A DNA stretch of 64,000 nucleotides from Corynebacterium imitans (GTDB lineage Bacteria > Actinomycetota > Actinomycetes > Mycobacteriales > Mycobacteriaceae), in assembly GCF_000739455.1 (NCBI RefSeq), contig NZ_CP009211.1, forward strand, positions 1,437,458 to 1,501,457, in the 5' to 3' direction. Positions within the stretch are counted from its first letter, which is position 1, and each line of letters opens with the position of its first letter. The notes under the pieces were generated by a model that saw only the letters and a list, made by a program, of their open reading frames with translations, was not told the DNA's origin and searched no databases. Both the position numbers and the translations under genes were made by a program. Below, piece after piece: positions 1-10,002 of this stretch.

Positions 1-1509
1 GTCCAGGATCACCTCAACCTCATCGCCGGCCTGTGCCTCGGTGACCTTCTTGCCGCCGCTGACCAGGCCGAGGACTGTGCCCTCGTGCTGGAGCTGGTCG
101 TAGCCGACGAACTCGGTCGGGTGTGCGTCCACCCACTCGCGGTAGAGCGACTCGTCGACGTTGCCCTGCTTCTTCGCCTTGTTGTCGGCCTTCGCGCGAG
201 CGCGCTGCTCCTGCATCGCCGCATCGAACGCGTCCATGTCCACGTCGAGACCTGCCTCGCGCGCCATCTCCAGAGTCAGATCGATGGGGAAACCGTAGGT
301 GTCGTGCAGCTCGAAGGCCTGCTCGCCCGGCAGCACCTTGGCCCCGGACTCGCGCAGCGCGGCCGCAGCCTCGTCGAAGCGGGTCGTGCCTGAAGCCAAC
401 GTCTTCAAAAAGGCGCGCTCCTCGGCCTTCGCCACGCGCAGGATGCGCTCGCGGTTGTCCGCGATCTCCGGGAAGGACGGGGTCATCGTGTCCATGATGG
501 TGTTCATGAAGACCTCAAGCACGTTGCCCTCGGCACCGAGGAGGCGCGCAGAGCGCACGATGCGTCGCAGCAGGCGGCGCAGGATGTAGCCGCGGCCCTC
601 GTTCGACGGGGTCACGCCGTCGAGAATGATCATCATGCCGGTGCGCGAGTGGTCCGCGATCACGCGGAAGCGCACATCGTCTTCGTCGTTGCCGGCGTCG
701 TACTTCGTACCGGTCAGGCGCACTGCTTCGTCGATAACGGGGCGCAGCAGGTCCGTCTCGTAGACATTGTCCACGCCCTGCAGCAGGCAGGCCACGCGCT
801 CAATGCCAAGGCCGGTATCAATGTTCTTCTTCGGCAGCTCGCCGAGCAGCTCGAATCCGCCCTTCTTGTCGCCCTCGCCGCGGATGGACTCCATGAACAC
901 AAGGTTCCAGATCTCCATGTAGCGGTTGTCATCTACAGCAGGACCACCCTCCTTGCCGTAGTCGGGGCCGCGGTCGTAGTAGATCTCCGAGCACGGCCCA
1001 CACGGGCCGGGCACGCCCATGGACCAGAAGTTGTCCTCCATGCCCATTCGCTGGATGCGCTCGGCGGGCACGCCGACCTTGTCGCGCCAGATCTCGAAGG
1101 CCTCGTCGTCGTCCAAGTAGACGGTTACCCACAACCGCTCCGGGTCAAGGCCAAAGCCGCCGTCGGCGACGGCGCTGGTCAGAAGCGCCCAGGCGTGAGT
1201 AATGGCGCCTTCCTTGAAGTACTGGCCGAAGGAGAAGTTGCCCGCCATCTGGAAGAAGGTGTTGTGGCGCGTGGTGATACCCACCTCCTCGATGTCCAGG
1301 GTGCGCACGCACTTCTGGATAGAGGTGGCCAGGCCGTTTGCAAACGGCGGGTTCTGCTGGCCCAAGAAATAGGGCTTGAACGGCACCATGCCCGCGTTGA
1401 CAAACAACAGCTGCGGGTCATCCAAGATCAGCGACGCGCTTGGCACGGAGGTGTGCCCCGCCTTCACGAAGTGGTTGGTAAACCGCTCTCGGATCTCATG
1501 AGTCTGCAC
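1..1509 (-). CDS. alaS: Alanyl-tRNA synthetase, C-terminal part cut by window edge
   Basis: This enzyme charges tRNA-Ala with alanine in the cytoplasm. The 503 visible residues begin [14 protein letters not shown] and cover the class II catalytic core, including the conserved [13 protein letters not shown] and [13 protein letters not shown] stretches and [12 protein letters not shown]. The editing and C-terminal domains lie beyond base 1. The start is a GTG at 1509 (GTG CAG ACT CAT), preceded at good spacing by AAAGGAC. rarA lies just upstream on the same strand, 90 bp away. Identity is certain; only the length is unknown. Confidence 0.96.
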   Translation of the reverse strand, partial: MQTHEIRERFTNHFVKAGHTSVPSASLILDDPQLLFVNAGMVPFKPYFLGQQNPPFANGLATSIQKCVRTLDIEEVGITTRHNTFFQMAGNFSFGQYFKEGAITHAWALLTSAVADGGFGLDPERLWVTVYLDDDEAFEIWRDKVGVPAERIQRMGMEDNFWSMGVPGPCGPCSEIYYDRGPDYGKEGGPAVDDNRYMEIWNLVFMESIRGEGDKKGGFELLGELPKKNIDTGLGIERVACLLQGVDNVYETDLLRPVIDEAVRLTGTKYDAGNDEDDVRFRVIADHSRTGMMIILDGVTPSNEGRGYILRRLLRRIVRSARLLGAEGNVLEVFMNTIMDTMTPSFPEIADNRERILRVAKAEERAFLKTLASGTTRFDEAAAALRESGAKVLPGEQAFELHDTYGFPIDLTLEMAREAGLDVDMDAFDAAMQEQRARAKADNKAKKQGNVDESLYREWVDAHPTEFVGYDQLQHEGTVLGLVSGGKKVTEAQAGDEVEVILD

Positions 1510-1599
1510 GAGGTGGTGTCCTTTCAAAGCTTGCAAATTTGTCCCGGACTACTCTACCCCTGAGGTATGCGGAGGACCCAGTGCGCGTCGATAAGCGCG

Positions 1600-2982
1600 C
1601 TAGCCCTTGCCTCGCAGAATGCCTCGCAGACGGCCGAGAAAATCCTTGATCCGCTTCTCCGCGCCGTGATCTGTGGGCTCGTAGTACTCCGTGCCCACCA
1701 GCTCATCCGGCAGATACTGCTGTGCGAGCACGCCGCGCGGATCGTCGTGCGGATACTGATAGCCCACCGCGTTGCCCATCGCCTTGGCCCCCTCGTAGTG
1801 GCCGTCGCGCAAATGCGGCGGCACGGCACCGATCTTGCCCTGGGCCACATCCGCCTGGGCCTTCGAGATCGACTGGATCACCGACGCTGACTTCGGTGCG
1901 GTGGCGAGGTGGATGGTGGCTTGCGCGAGCGGGAGGCGGCCCTCCGGCATGCCGATGAGCTGCACCGCGTTCGCCGCAGCGGTGGCGATCTGCAGCGCGG
2001 AAGGGTCCGCCATCCCGATGTCCTCGGAGGCGTGGATGACCAGGCGGCGGGCGATAAAGCGGGGGTCTTCGCCGGCCTCGATCATGCGCGCCAGGTAGTG
2101 CAGTGCCGCGTCCACGTCCGAGCCGCGGATGGACTTGATAAACGCGGAGATCACGTCGTAGTGCTGGTCCCCGTCACGGTCGTAGCGCACCACCGCACGA
2201 TTGACGTTCTCGCGCAGGGTGTCGACGGTGATCCGCCCACCTTGGGGCACCGCCTCGGCTGCGGCCTCGAGGTAAGTCAGTGCGCGGCGCGCGTCGCCGC
2301 CGGCGAGCGTGACCAGCTGCTCGCGGGCTTCCTCGTCAAGTTCGACGGTGCCGGCGAGACCGCGCTCGGCCGTCACCGCGTTGTCGATGACCTTGGTCAG
2401 CTCTTCCCGCGACAGCGACTCCAGCTTGAGCAACAGCGAGCGCGACAACAGCGGGGCCACCACGCTAAACGACGGGTTCTCCGTCGTCGCCGCAACCAGC
2501 AGCACCGTGCGATTTTCCACCGCGGCAAGCAGTGCGTCCTGCTGTGTTTTGGAGAAGCGGTGTACCTCGTCGATAAACAGCACTGTCTTCTCGCCGCGGA
2601 TGAGGTCGCGCCGCGCCTGGTCAATGACCTGGCGGACCTCTTTGACCCCGGAGGACAGCGCGGAAAGCCCGACGAAGTTCTGCTCCATCGTCTGCGCAAT
2701 CAGCGACGCGATCGTGGTCTTGCCCGTCCCCGGTGGGCCGTAGAGGATCACGGATGCCGCTCCCGACCCTTCAACCAGCCTGCGCAGCGGTTTGCCCTCT
2801 GACAGCAGGTGGGTCTGGCCCGCGATCTCGTCCAAGCTCCGCGGTCGCATCCGCGCGGCCAGCGGTGCCGTCGCTCCAGCGTGGAAGAAGCTTGCGCCGC
2901 GACGCCCCGCGCCCGGTGTTTCTGCCTCGTCCCCGCCGAGACCACCGCCGAGACCACCGCCGAAAAGGTCTTCCTGCGCCAC
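1600..2982 (-). CDS. rarA: Replication-associated recombination protein A (RarA/MgsA, AAA+ ATPase)
   Basis: A cytoplasmic AAA+ ATPase related to clamp loaders and to eukaryotic WRNIP1, acting at stalled replication forks. Of 460 residues, the N-terminus is an unusual glycine-rich [10 protein letters not shown] tract encoded by a short direct repeat near 2935-2966. Then come Walker [10 protein letters not shown] and Walker [10 protein letters not shown], sensor-1 AATTENP, and the C-terminal MgsA domain ([18 protein letters not shown]). Length is normal for the family. It lies upstream of alaS as in mycobacteria. The ATG at 2982 is the only sensible start before the conserved region. Confidence 0.95.
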   Translation of the reverse strand: MAQEDLFGGGLGGGLGGDEAETPGAGRRGASFFHAGATAPLAARMRPRSLDEIAGQTHLLSEGKPLRRLVEGSGAASVILYGPPGTGKTTIASLIAQTMEQNFVGLSALSSGVKEVRQVIDQARRDLIRGEKTVLFIDEVHRFSKTQQDALLAAVENRTVLLVAATTENPSFSVVAPLLSRSLLLKLESLSREELTKVIDNAVTAERGLAGTVELDEEAREQLVTLAGGDARRALTYLEAAAEAVPQGGRITVDTLRENVNRAVVRYDRDGDQHYDVISAFIKSIRGSDVDAALHYLARMIEAGEDPRFIARRLVIHASEDIGMADPSALQIATAAANAVQLIGMPEGRLPLAQATIHLATAPKSASVIQSISKAQADVAQGKIGAVPPHLRDGHYEGAKAMGNAVGYQYPHDDPRGVLAQQYLPDELVGTEYYEPTDHGAEKRIKDFLGRLRGILRGKG

Positions 2983-3043
2983 GTTTTCGCACCTCCTCCT
3001 TTGTCGAAGCGTTTTGCCCGAAAGCGCTTGAGTTTTCGCAGCG

Positions 3044-4291
3044 CTACTTAAAACGCGCCGCTACGCTCCGCGCAAACTCCGCGATGACTAGGTAGGCAGT
3101 GTCCCGGCCCGTGCCCGCATAGGCGGCGAGCGCGTCAAAGGTCTCCTCAAAGTCGCGGCGCACAAGCTCCTCCTCGTGGGTGAACGGCCCCTGGCTCTGC
3201 GGACGCAGGATGCCCGGACCAGCGCCCTGCGGTGTAGACGACGACTGGCCATCGGCTACCTGATCAGTGACGTCGATCCCCGCTGCAGCAAGCTCCTCGG
3301 CCAGCGCTTCGTCGCGTGCGGCCAGCTCCTCTAGGGAGAACTGTCCCATGACTGACAGGCTCGACAGGGCCCAACTGACCATCGCCCCGGTGATGCGGGC
3401 CTGCAGGGTGTCCTCGTGCTGGAAGGCGGGCCAGGTGTCGCGGATCTCGTGCAACCAGGCATCGATAAACGCGTCGACGGCCTCCTCGTTGTAGTCCCAC
3501 TCGGAGATGTACAGGGGAAAGCCTGCAACGACGAACGCTACGTCAAAGGAAACATCCCGGAAACCGGCCCACTCGTAGTCAAGGAACTGCGTGCGGTCGG
3601 CGTAGATGATGTTGTCCGGGGACAGATCGAAGGGGGTAAACGCGCGAGAGCCGCCCTTGAACAGGCGCGATTGCACGTTCGCCGCAGTGATCGCCACCTC
3701 GCCCGGCACGTCGATCCCGCTTGCCTCCAGCATCTCTAGGCCGAAGCGGATCCGGTGCGCCAGGAGGCGCTCCCGCAGCCGCTGAATGGTCTCCGCCCCG
3801 GAACGATTATTCGTCGCACGGGCAAAAAGCACGTCGAAGGCGTGCTCACGGCCCGCCGACCCGGCGTGCATTCGACCGAGCGCCGTGCCCAAGTTGCGCA
3901 GGATCTGCACGTGGCTCTCCGCATCCGCGTGATCCAGCAGCGTGGCGAGCGTGTCCCCCTCACCGGAATCGCTGATGATCATGATGCGCTGATCCACGTC
4001 GTAGCCAAGCAGCACCGGGCCCGGCCGGGCTTCTTCGCTTAACGACGTAGTGAACTGGTAGGCCACCACCTCACGCAAGAAAGCCGCGTCCTCGACCGCG
4101 TTACCCGTCTCCGGGGAGTATTTCACCACCACCGTCCGGTGCTGCAGGAAAGGGTTGGTGGCCACACGCGCACGGAGGACGTGGGCGAAGCCGGAGCCGC
4201 TCAGCGCATCCACCCCGCTCAGCTTCTGCGCACCCCCGTAGCGGCGGGTGAGGATTTCCTCCGCCTGGGCGATAATCGTCTCCTGGTCCAA
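3044..4291 (-). CDS. Phosphotransferase/kinase-like protein (aminoglycoside phosphotransferase fold)
   Basis: A 415-residue soluble protein of the APH/choline-kinase-like fold; substrate unknown. The kinase features are a nucleotide-loop-like N-terminus ([12 protein letters not shown]), [10 protein letters not shown] with the probable ATP-binding lysine, [13 protein letters not shown] in the catalytic-loop position, and QFLDYEWAG in the metal-binding position. The usual HGD of the catalytic loop reads PFD, so the histidine is replaced, though Asp and Asn remain. It follows aspS on the same strand after 182 bp that contain a small inverted repeat (GCATGC-TGTC-GCATGC, 4393-4408). It need not be an antibiotic resistance gene; the family includes many metabolic kinases. 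Confidence 0.75.
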   Translation of the reverse strand: MDQETIIAQAEEILTRRYGGAQKLSGVDALSGSGFAHVLRARVATNPFLQHRTVVVKYSPETGNAVEDAAFLREVVAYQFTTSLSEEARPGPVLLGYDVDQRIMIISDSGEGDTLATLLDHADAESHVQILRNLGTALGRMHAGSAGREHAFDVLFARATNNRSGAETIQRLRERLLAHRIRFGLEMLEASGIDVPGEVAITAANVQSRLFKGGSRAFTPFDLSPDNIIYADRTQFLDYEWAGFRDVSFDVAFVVAGFPLYISEWDYNEEAVDAFIDAWLHEIRDTWPAFQHEDTLQARITGAMVSWALSSLSVMGQFSLEELAARDEALAEELAAAGIDVTDQVADGQSSSTPQGAGPGILRPQSQGPFTHEEELVRRDFEETFDALAAYAGTGRDTAYLVIAEFARSVAARFK

Positions 4292-4473
4292 CCGAACCCC
4301 TCCTTGTGGGTTTCGTCCTTTTTGGGTTCTTCTGGGTTACGAGCTACGCGCTACCGGTGTGCTCTAAGTCTGACACACTGCGCCATGTGGCGGCATGCTG
4401 TCGCATGCGTCAGCCCCGAGGTGACGCTGAGACGCGAGACCCCGGGGCCGAAAGATGACGCGGGCGCAAGGCG

Positions 4474-6306
4474 TTACTTGTCTGTGCCTTCCGCATCCTT
4501 CGCGGCGTTCTTCGCCGCGTCAGCCTTCGGCTTGAAGTCGACGCCGGTCTCCTTGCGCTGCTCCTTGGTAATCGGGGCTGGCGCATCCGTGAGCGGGTCG
4601 ACGCCGCCACCGGACTTCGGGAAGGCAATGACGTCACGGATGGACTCGAAGCCACCCAGCAGGGAAACGATGCGGTCCCAACCGAAGGCGATACCGCCGT
4701 GCGGCGGGGCACCGAAAGCGAAAGCGTCCAGCAGGAAGCCGAACTTCTCGCGTGCCTCTTCCTCCGTAATACCCATCACGTCAAAGACGCGCTCCTGCAC
4801 GTCGCGCTGGTGAATACGGATCGAGCCGCCGCCGATCTCGTTGCCGTTGCACACGATGTCGTAGGCGTACGCCAGTGCCTCGCCCGGCTCCTTGTCAAAG
4901 GTATCCAGGTACTCCGGCTTCGGCGAGGTGAAAGCGTGGTGCACAGCGGTCCACTTCGAGTGACCCAGCGCGACGTCGCCAGAGGCGGTCGCGTCCGCGG
5001 CAGGCTCGAACAGCGGCGCGTCAACCACCCAGGTAAACGCCCAGTCGCCGTCCTTGATCAGGTCCAGCTTCTTGGCGATCTCGCCGCGGGCAGCGCCGAG
5101 CAGCGCGCGGGAAGCCTTCGTCTCACCGGCGGCGAAGAAGATACAATCGCCCGGCTTCGCGCCGACGTGGTCGGCAATGCCCGCCTTCTCCTCGTCGGTG
5201 ATGTTCTTTGCCACCGGGCCTGCCAGGGTGCCGTCCTCCTGCACGAGGATGTAGGCCAGGCCCTTCGCGCCGCGCTGCTTGGCCCACTCCTGCCACGCAT
5301 CAAGCTGGCGACGGGGCTGGGATGCGCCACCGTCCATGACGACAGCACCGACGTACTCCGCGTTGAACACGCGGAAGGTGGTGTCCTTGAAGAACTCGGT
5401 GCAGTCGGTCAGCTGGATGTCAAAGCGCAGGTCCGGCTTGTCCGAACCGTACTTCTCCATCGCATCCTTGTAGGTCATACGCGGGATCGGCGTGGAGATC
5501 TCGTAGCCGATGAGCTTCCACAGCTCCACCAGGATCTGCTCGGCGAGCTCGATCACGTCGTCCTGATCCACGAAGCTGGCCTCGACGTCCAGCTGGGTGA
5601 ACTCCGGCTGGCGGTCAGCGCGGAAGTCCTCGTCGCGGTAGCAGCGCGCGATCTGGTAGTAGCGCTCCATACCGGCAACCATGAGCAGCTGCTTGAACAG
5701 CTGCGGGGACTGCGGCAGTGCGTACCAGCTGCCCGGGCGCAGACGCGCCGGCACGAGGAAGTCGCGCGCACCCTCCGGGGTGGAACGTGTCAGCGTCGGC
5801 GTCTCGATTTCAGTAAAGTCGTGCTCGTCAAGCACGCGGCGCGCGGCCTGGTTCGCCTTCGCGCGCAGTCGCAGCGCTTCCGCCTGGCGCTCACGGCGCA
5901 GGTCCAAGTAACGGTACTTCAGGCGGGTCTCCTCACCGACCTCCGTTGAGGAGGCATCCTCAATCTGGAACGGAAGTGCGGCGGACGTGTTGAGCACGTT
6001 GAGCTCGGAGACGTTGACCTCGATCTCGCCCGATGCCAAGTTCGAGTTCTCGGAACCGGCCGGGCGCGGCTCGACCACACCGGTGACCTGGATGACGTAC
6101 TCGCTGCGCAGGTCGTGCGCGGCCTCGGCCACCTCAGACTCGCGGAATACGACCTGCGCCAGGCCGGAGCGGTCGCGCAGGTCGATGAAGATGACGCCGC
6201 CGTGGTCGCGGCGACGCCCCACCCAACCGGTCAGGGTTACGGTCTGTCCATCGAGGTCTTTGCGGAGATCACCCGCAAGGTGAGTGCGCAGCACGGTCTC
6301 TTCCAC
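4474..6306 (-). CDS. aspS: Aspartyl-tRNA synthetase (bacterial type)
   Basis: Attaches aspartate to tRNA in the cytoplasm. The 610 residues show the N-terminal OB-fold anticodon-binding domain ([20 protein letters not shown]), class II motif 2 ([19 protein letters not shown]), the bacterial GAD insertion, and motif 3 ([15 protein letters not shown]). A lysine- and alanine-rich tail of about 20 residues after VDFKPK is a typical actinobacterial extension. An ATG at 6306 precedes LRTHLAG. A divergent promoter region of 127 bp separates it from the metallopeptidase. No tRNA amidotransferase genes are in view, so discriminating versus non-discriminating status is not settled here. Confidence 0.97.
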   Translation of the reverse strand: MEETVLRTHLAGDLRKDLDGQTVTLTGWVGRRRDHGGVIFIDLRDRSGLAQVVFRESEVAEAAHDLRSEYVIQVTGVVEPRPAGSENSNLASGEIEVNVSELNVLNTSAALPFQIEDASSTEVGEETRLKYRYLDLRRERQAEALRLRAKANQAARRVLDEHDFTEIETPTLTRSTPEGARDFLVPARLRPGSWYALPQSPQLFKQLLMVAGMERYYQIARCYRDEDFRADRQPEFTQLDVEASFVDQDDVIELAEQILVELWKLIGYEISTPIPRMTYKDAMEKYGSDKPDLRFDIQLTDCTEFFKDTTFRVFNAEYVGAVVMDGGASQPRRQLDAWQEWAKQRGAKGLAYILVQEDGTLAGPVAKNITDEEKAGIADHVGAKPGDCIFFAAGETKASRALLGAARGEIAKKLDLIKDGDWAFTWVVDAPLFEPAADATASGDVALGHSKWTAVHHAFTSPKPEYLDTFDKEPGEALAYAYDIVCNGNEIGGGSIRIHQRDVQERVFDVMGITEEEAREKFGFLLDAFAFGAPPHGGIAFGWDRIVSLLGGFESIRDVIAFPKSGGGVDPLTDAPAPITKEQRKETGVDFKPKADAAKNAAKDAEGTDK

Positions 6307-6433
6307 GTCCTTCCACGTGAGGGCAATACTTTAACCCCAAGCACTTTACCCGTTGCCGGACCATCGCGCCGAAGCACCCCTCTGACGCACACCGATGCGG
6401 CGCTCGCCTCGGATTTTTGGCAAGATTTGCAGC

Positions 6434-7342
6434 ATGACGTTTAAGAACGATTTTGGCCAGGGCCAGGGCAGGCGTGCTCAGACTAGCTCCGGATCAGGCC
6501 GGCGCGGCGGTGGCATGGGTATCCCCATTGCCGTCGGCGGCGGCGGGCTGAGCACTATTCTCCTACTTGCGCTCGTCTTCTTCCTCAATGGCGGACTCGA
6601 TGGTCTTCTCGGCGGCTCGGGATCGCAGTCTGACACACAGAGCCAGGGCGATTACGACTTGAGCCATTGTGACGCTCCAGGTGCCGCGAACGAATACGAC
6701 GACTGCCGCGCCGAAGCCGTGGCGCGCTCCGTCGACCAGGTCTGGTCCGAGGTCCTGCCGAGCCAGGCCAACCTCGAATACGAACCCGCAGGCATCACGC
6801 TGTTCCGCGGCGATGTGAGCACCGGTTGCGGCTACGCCACGGCAGACACAGGACCGTTCTACTGCCCGCGCGACACCACTGCCTACCTCGACGTGTCCTT
6901 CTTCGAGCAGCTCGGTCAGCTGGGTGGTTCCGACGGCGCGTTGTCCCAGGAGTACGTCACCGCGCACGAGATGGGCCACCACATCCAGCAGCTCGAGGGC
7001 ACCCTGGGATTGAGCGACTACAAGAATCCCGGCGAGGACTCAGCCGCCGTGGCAATTGAGCTGCAGGCCGACTGCTACGCCGGCATCTGGGCCAAGCATG
7101 CCTCCGAAGGTCCGGATGCGGCGCTCGAGCCGATCACGGAAGAGCAGCTCAACCAGGCGATCCAGACGGCGCAGGCGATTGGCGACGATAACATTCAGCG
7201 CAAGTCCGGCGGCGACGTCGACCCGGATGCGTGGACGCACGGTTCCTCCGAGCAGCGCAGCGAGGCGTTCATGTCCGGCTACACCACCGGCCAGATGGCC
7301 GCATGCGACACGCTCAACCGCGGCGTCTACACCGAGGGCTAA
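6434..7342 (+). CDS. Membrane-anchored neutral zinc metallopeptidase (YpfJ family)
   Basis: A 302-residue protein with a basic, Gly/Gln-rich cytoplasmic N-terminus, one membrane segment (about residues 29-51, IPIAVGGGGLSTILLLALVF) and an extracytoplasmic domain holding the zinc motif HEMGHH at residues 178-183. The downstream AIELQADCYAGIW supplies the usual third ligand region. This matches the neutral zinc metallopeptidase family PF04228 (KPN_02809/YpfJ), whose substrates are unknown. The start was chosen at 6434 (MTFKNDF), because the in-frame ATG at 6395 only adds a non-conserved extension. Mycobacteria carry a homologue at the same place after aspS. Confidence 0.88.
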   Translation: MTFKNDFGQGQGRRAQTSSGSGRRGGGMGIPIAVGGGGLSTILLLALVFFLNGGLDGLLGGSGSQSDTQSQGDYDLSHCDAPGAANEYDDCRAEAVARSVDQVWSEVLPSQANLEYEPAGITLFRGDVSTGCGYATADTGPFYCPRDTTAYLDVSFFEQLGQLGGSDGALSQEYVTAHEMGHHIQQLEGTLGLSDYKNPGEDSAAVAIELQADCYAGIWAKHASEGPDAALEPITEEQLNQAIQTAQAIGDDNIQRKSGGDVDPDAWTHGSSEQRSEAFMSGYTTGQMAACDTLNRGVYTEG

Positions 7343-7356
7343 CTACGCTATTGGGC

Positions 7357-8115
7357 ATGGATAGCGCCACGAAGGACCCGCAGGACACCAATTCCCCTAC
7401 CCCCGCGCCGAATCGGGCGGTGCCTTTTATGGCGGCGTTTAACGCCATCGAGGGGTTTCTCCGCGATGAGTTGAACGCGAAGAAGTCCGACTCCTTCAAG
7501 TGGATGACCAACTTGGCGGCGAAGAAGAAGCTCATCACCAGGGACCAGGCGGACACGCTCATCGAGTTTGCCGAGCTGCGCAACGCGATCTCCCATGGCG
7601 AGTACCGTGACCTGCGCCCGATCGCGGAGCCGCTGCCCGAAACGGTTGCGGAAATTGAGCAGCTGCGCGAGGCGTTGCTACGCCCGGCGCTTGCTCTCGA
7701 CGTCATCCAACCGGAGAAGGTGCTCACCTTCTCCCCTGACGACGATGTGCTCGAGCCGCTGCGCGCACTGCGCGAGACCGGCCACAAGCAGTTCCCTATC
7801 TACGACGACGGCGTGTGCGTCGGTTTGCTCACCACCAACGCGCTGGCCCGCTGGGTGGCGCGCGAGGTCGAGGAAGACACCCGGCTGCGCAGTGCCACGG
7901 TCAACGAGGTGCTCGAATTGTCCGGACGCCACGACCAGCCGGTTTTCCTGCCACGCGACGTGACTGCCGCTGCCGCTATGGATGCCCTGACTACCCCGCT
8001 GGAGTCCGGCGCGCTGCCGCGGATGGCCATCATCACAGAGAACGGCAACCCGCGCCAGCAGCCCTTCGCGGTGCTCGTCGCGACGGAGATTCCGGCCCTG
8101 CTCGCAGCTAGCTAA
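7357..8115 (+). CDS. HEPN-like domain plus CBS-pair protein
   Basis: A 252-residue soluble protein. Residues 20-110 are helical and contain LRNAISHGEY, with Arg75-Asn76 and His80 in the RNxxxH spacing typical of HEPN domains. Residues from about 120 to 250 form a CBS pair (VLTFSPDDDVLEPLRALRE, FPIYDDGVCVGLLTTNALARWV, and VFLPRDVTAAAAMDALT). CBS pairs usually bind adenine nucleotides. A reasonable inference is a nucleotide-regulated RNA-binding or RNase-like protein, but no activity is proven and the HEPN assignment rests on the motif and helical context. It starts 15 bp after the metallopeptidase stop, so the two are probably cotranscribed. Confidence 0.75.
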   Translation: MDSATKDPQDTNSPTPAPNRAVPFMAAFNAIEGFLRDELNAKKSDSFKWMTNLAAKKKLITRDQADTLIEFAELRNAISHGEYRDLRPIAEPLPETVAEIEQLREALLRPALALDVIQPEKVLTFSPDDDVLEPLRALRETGHKQFPIYDDGVCVGLLTTNALARWVAREVEEDTRLRSATVNEVLELSGRHDQPVFLPRDVTAAAAMDALTTPLESGALPRMAIITENGNPRQQPFAVLVATEIPALLAAS

Positions 8116-8150
8116 GTGGCCACGACGTTGCAAGAAAGGCAGAAATAAAC

Positions 8151-9269
8151 ATGCAGTTTGGCATCTTCACTATTGGCGATGTCACCACTGACCCCACGAC
8201 CGGTGAAACACCGACGGAAAAGCAGCGCATTGATGCGATGACGCAGCTCGCGCTGAAGGCGGAAGAGGTTGGCTTGGACGTCTTCGCCACCGGCCAGCAC
8301 CACAACCCGCCATTTGTACCTTCCGCGCCGACGACGCACTTGGCCTACATTGGCGCGCAGACCACAAACATCGTGCTGTCGACCGCGACCACGCTGATCA
8401 CCACAACGGACCCGGTGCGCATTGCCGAGGACTACTCCTTCTTGCAAAACCTGGTGGACGGGCGCATGGATCTGATGTTGGGGCGCGGCAATACCGGTCC
8501 GGTGTACCCGTGGTTTGGCAAGAACATCCGCGATGGCATCGACTTGGCGGTAGAAAACTACCACCTGCTGCGCCGACTGTGGCGCGAGCGCAATGTCACC
8601 TGGCAGGGCCGCTTCCGCACACCACTGCAGGGATTTACTACCACGCCGTTTCCGCTGGAGGGCGTAGCCCCGTTCGTGTGGCACGGTTCGATCCGGTCCC
8701 CGCAGATCGCGGAGCAGGCGGCGTACTACGGCGACGGCTTCTTCCACAACAACATCTTCTGGAACAAGGAGCACACCGCGAAAATGGTGGGGCTGTATCG
8801 CAACCGCTTCGCGGCCTACGGGCACGGCGACGCCGACCAGGCCATCGTGGGGCTAGGCGGCCAGACCTACATCGCCGATACCGAGGCCCAGGCCGTGCGT
8901 GAGTTCCGTCCCTATTTCGACAACGCTCCCGTCTACGGCCACGGGCCGAGCTTGGAAGAGTACACGGCGCACACGCCGCTGACGGTGGGAACTGCAGAGA
9001 TGGTCATTGAGCGCACGATGCAGTTTGCCGATTGGGTTGGCGACTACCAACGCCAGCTTTTCCTCATCGACCACGCCGGGCTCCCCCTCGAGGTGGCCCT
9101 GCGCCAGGTCGAGCTGCTCGGTCGCGAGGTCGTGCCTGAGCTGCGCCGTCGCATGGAGAAGCGCCGCCCCGCGCATGTGCCGAGCGATCCCCCATCGTTT
9201 GCCTCGCTTACCCAGGCCAAGCGGGAAGGGAAGGATTTACCGCACTTCCGCGTTGCTCCTGCTGAGTAG
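8151..9269 (+). CDS. Luciferase-like FMN-dependent monooxygenase (CE1758 type)
   Basis: A 372-residue flavin-dependent oxidoreductase of the bacterial luciferase superfamily, an (alpha/beta)8 barrel that uses reduced FMN and O2. Family features are the N-terminal MQFGIFTIGDV strand, FATGQHHNPPFVPSAP, TTLITTTDPVRIAEDY and the loop VDGRMDLMLGRGNTGPVYPWFG. The next gene, 19 bp downstream, encodes an FMN reductase that can supply the reduced flavin. This gene pair is the corynebacterial CE1758/CE1759-type arrangement. The organic substrate is not known. A ribosome site (AAGAAAGG) sits before the ATG. Confidence 0.9.
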   Translation: MQFGIFTIGDVTTDPTTGETPTEKQRIDAMTQLALKAEEVGLDVFATGQHHNPPFVPSAPTTHLAYIGAQTTNIVLSTATTLITTTDPVRIAEDYSFLQNLVDGRMDLMLGRGNTGPVYPWFGKNIRDGIDLAVENYHLLRRLWRERNVTWQGRFRTPLQGFTTTPFPLEGVAPFVWHGSIRSPQIAEQAAYYGDGFFHNNIFWNKEHTAKMVGLYRNRFAAYGHGDADQAIVGLGGQTYIADTEAQAVREFRPYFDNAPVYGHGPSLEEYTAHTPLTVGTAEMVIERTMQFADWVGDYQRQLFLIDHAGLPLEVALRQVELLGREVVPELRRRMEKRRPAHVPSDPPSFASLTQAKREGKDLPHFRVAPAE

Positions 9270-9288
9270 TCAACAGTAAAGGAGCACT

Positions 9289-9960
9289 ATGAAGCAGTTG
9301 ATGGTCGTCAGTGCTGGGCTATCCACTCCCTCGACCACGCGGCATGTGGCCGATCAGATCGCAGCCGCGGTACGCGCCCAGGTCACCGCGCGCGGCGAGG
9401 ACCTTAAGGTCCGCACGGTGGAGGTCCGCGAGTACGCGCAGGATCTCACCCAGCTCATGCTCACCGGGATGGACTCGCCCGCGCTTGAAACACTCAAGCG
9501 CGACATCTCCAGCGCGGATGGCCTCGTGGCCGTCACCCCGGTGTTTCAGGGCAGCTACAGCGGTCTGTTCAAGATGCTTTTCGACGCCCTGCATACCGAC
9601 TCCCTCAACGCCATGCCCACCATCATCGCGGCTACGGCTGGTTCGCAGCGCCACAGCCTTGTCACCGAGTACGCGCTGCGCCCGCTGTTTACCTACCTGC
9701 GAGCAAACGTGGTGCCAACCTCACTGTTCGCAGCGACTGAGGACTTTGGCAACGACGAAGGCGCGGCATTTACGCGGCGCGTGGACCGCGCTGCCCGCGA
9801 GCTAGCAGAACTGCTGGTTACAACCTCTGGCGCTGTCTCCGGCCTGGCCGGCTCGCTCGACAAGTCGGCGAAGCCCCGGCCGCGCCGCTCCGGCACTGAC
9901 CTCGACGAGTTCGTGCCGCTTGGGCAGCTGCTCGGCCGGCAGACGGGCGGGCAGGGCTAG
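9289..9960 (+). CDS. NAD(P)H-dependent FMN reductase (CE1759 type), partner of the luciferase-like enzyme
   Basis: A 223-residue flavodoxin-like reductase. It opens with the flavin-phosphate strand-loop MVVSAGLSTPSTTRHVADQI and continues with GLVAVTPVFQGSYSGLFK, where the isoalloxazine-binding segment is expected. It follows the luciferase-like gene by 19 bp with a GGAG ribosome site (AAAGGAGCACT), so the two form a two-component flavin monooxygenase: this subunit makes FMNH2 and the other uses it. The last 40 residues are basic and low in complexity. Confidence 0.88.
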   Translation: MKQLMVVSAGLSTPSTTRHVADQIAAAVRAQVTARGEDLKVRTVEVREYAQDLTQLMLTGMDSPALETLKRDISSADGLVAVTPVFQGSYSGLFKMLFDALHTDSLNAMPTIIAATAGSQRHSLVTEYALRPLFTYLRANVVPTSLFAATEDFGNDEGAAFTRRVDRAARELAELLVTTSGAVSGLAGSLDKSAKPRPRRSGTDLDEFVPLGQLLGRQTGGQG

Positions 9961-10002
9961 GCCCGCTGCATTGCAGACTCGAAGGTCTGTATTATCGCGC
10001 GC

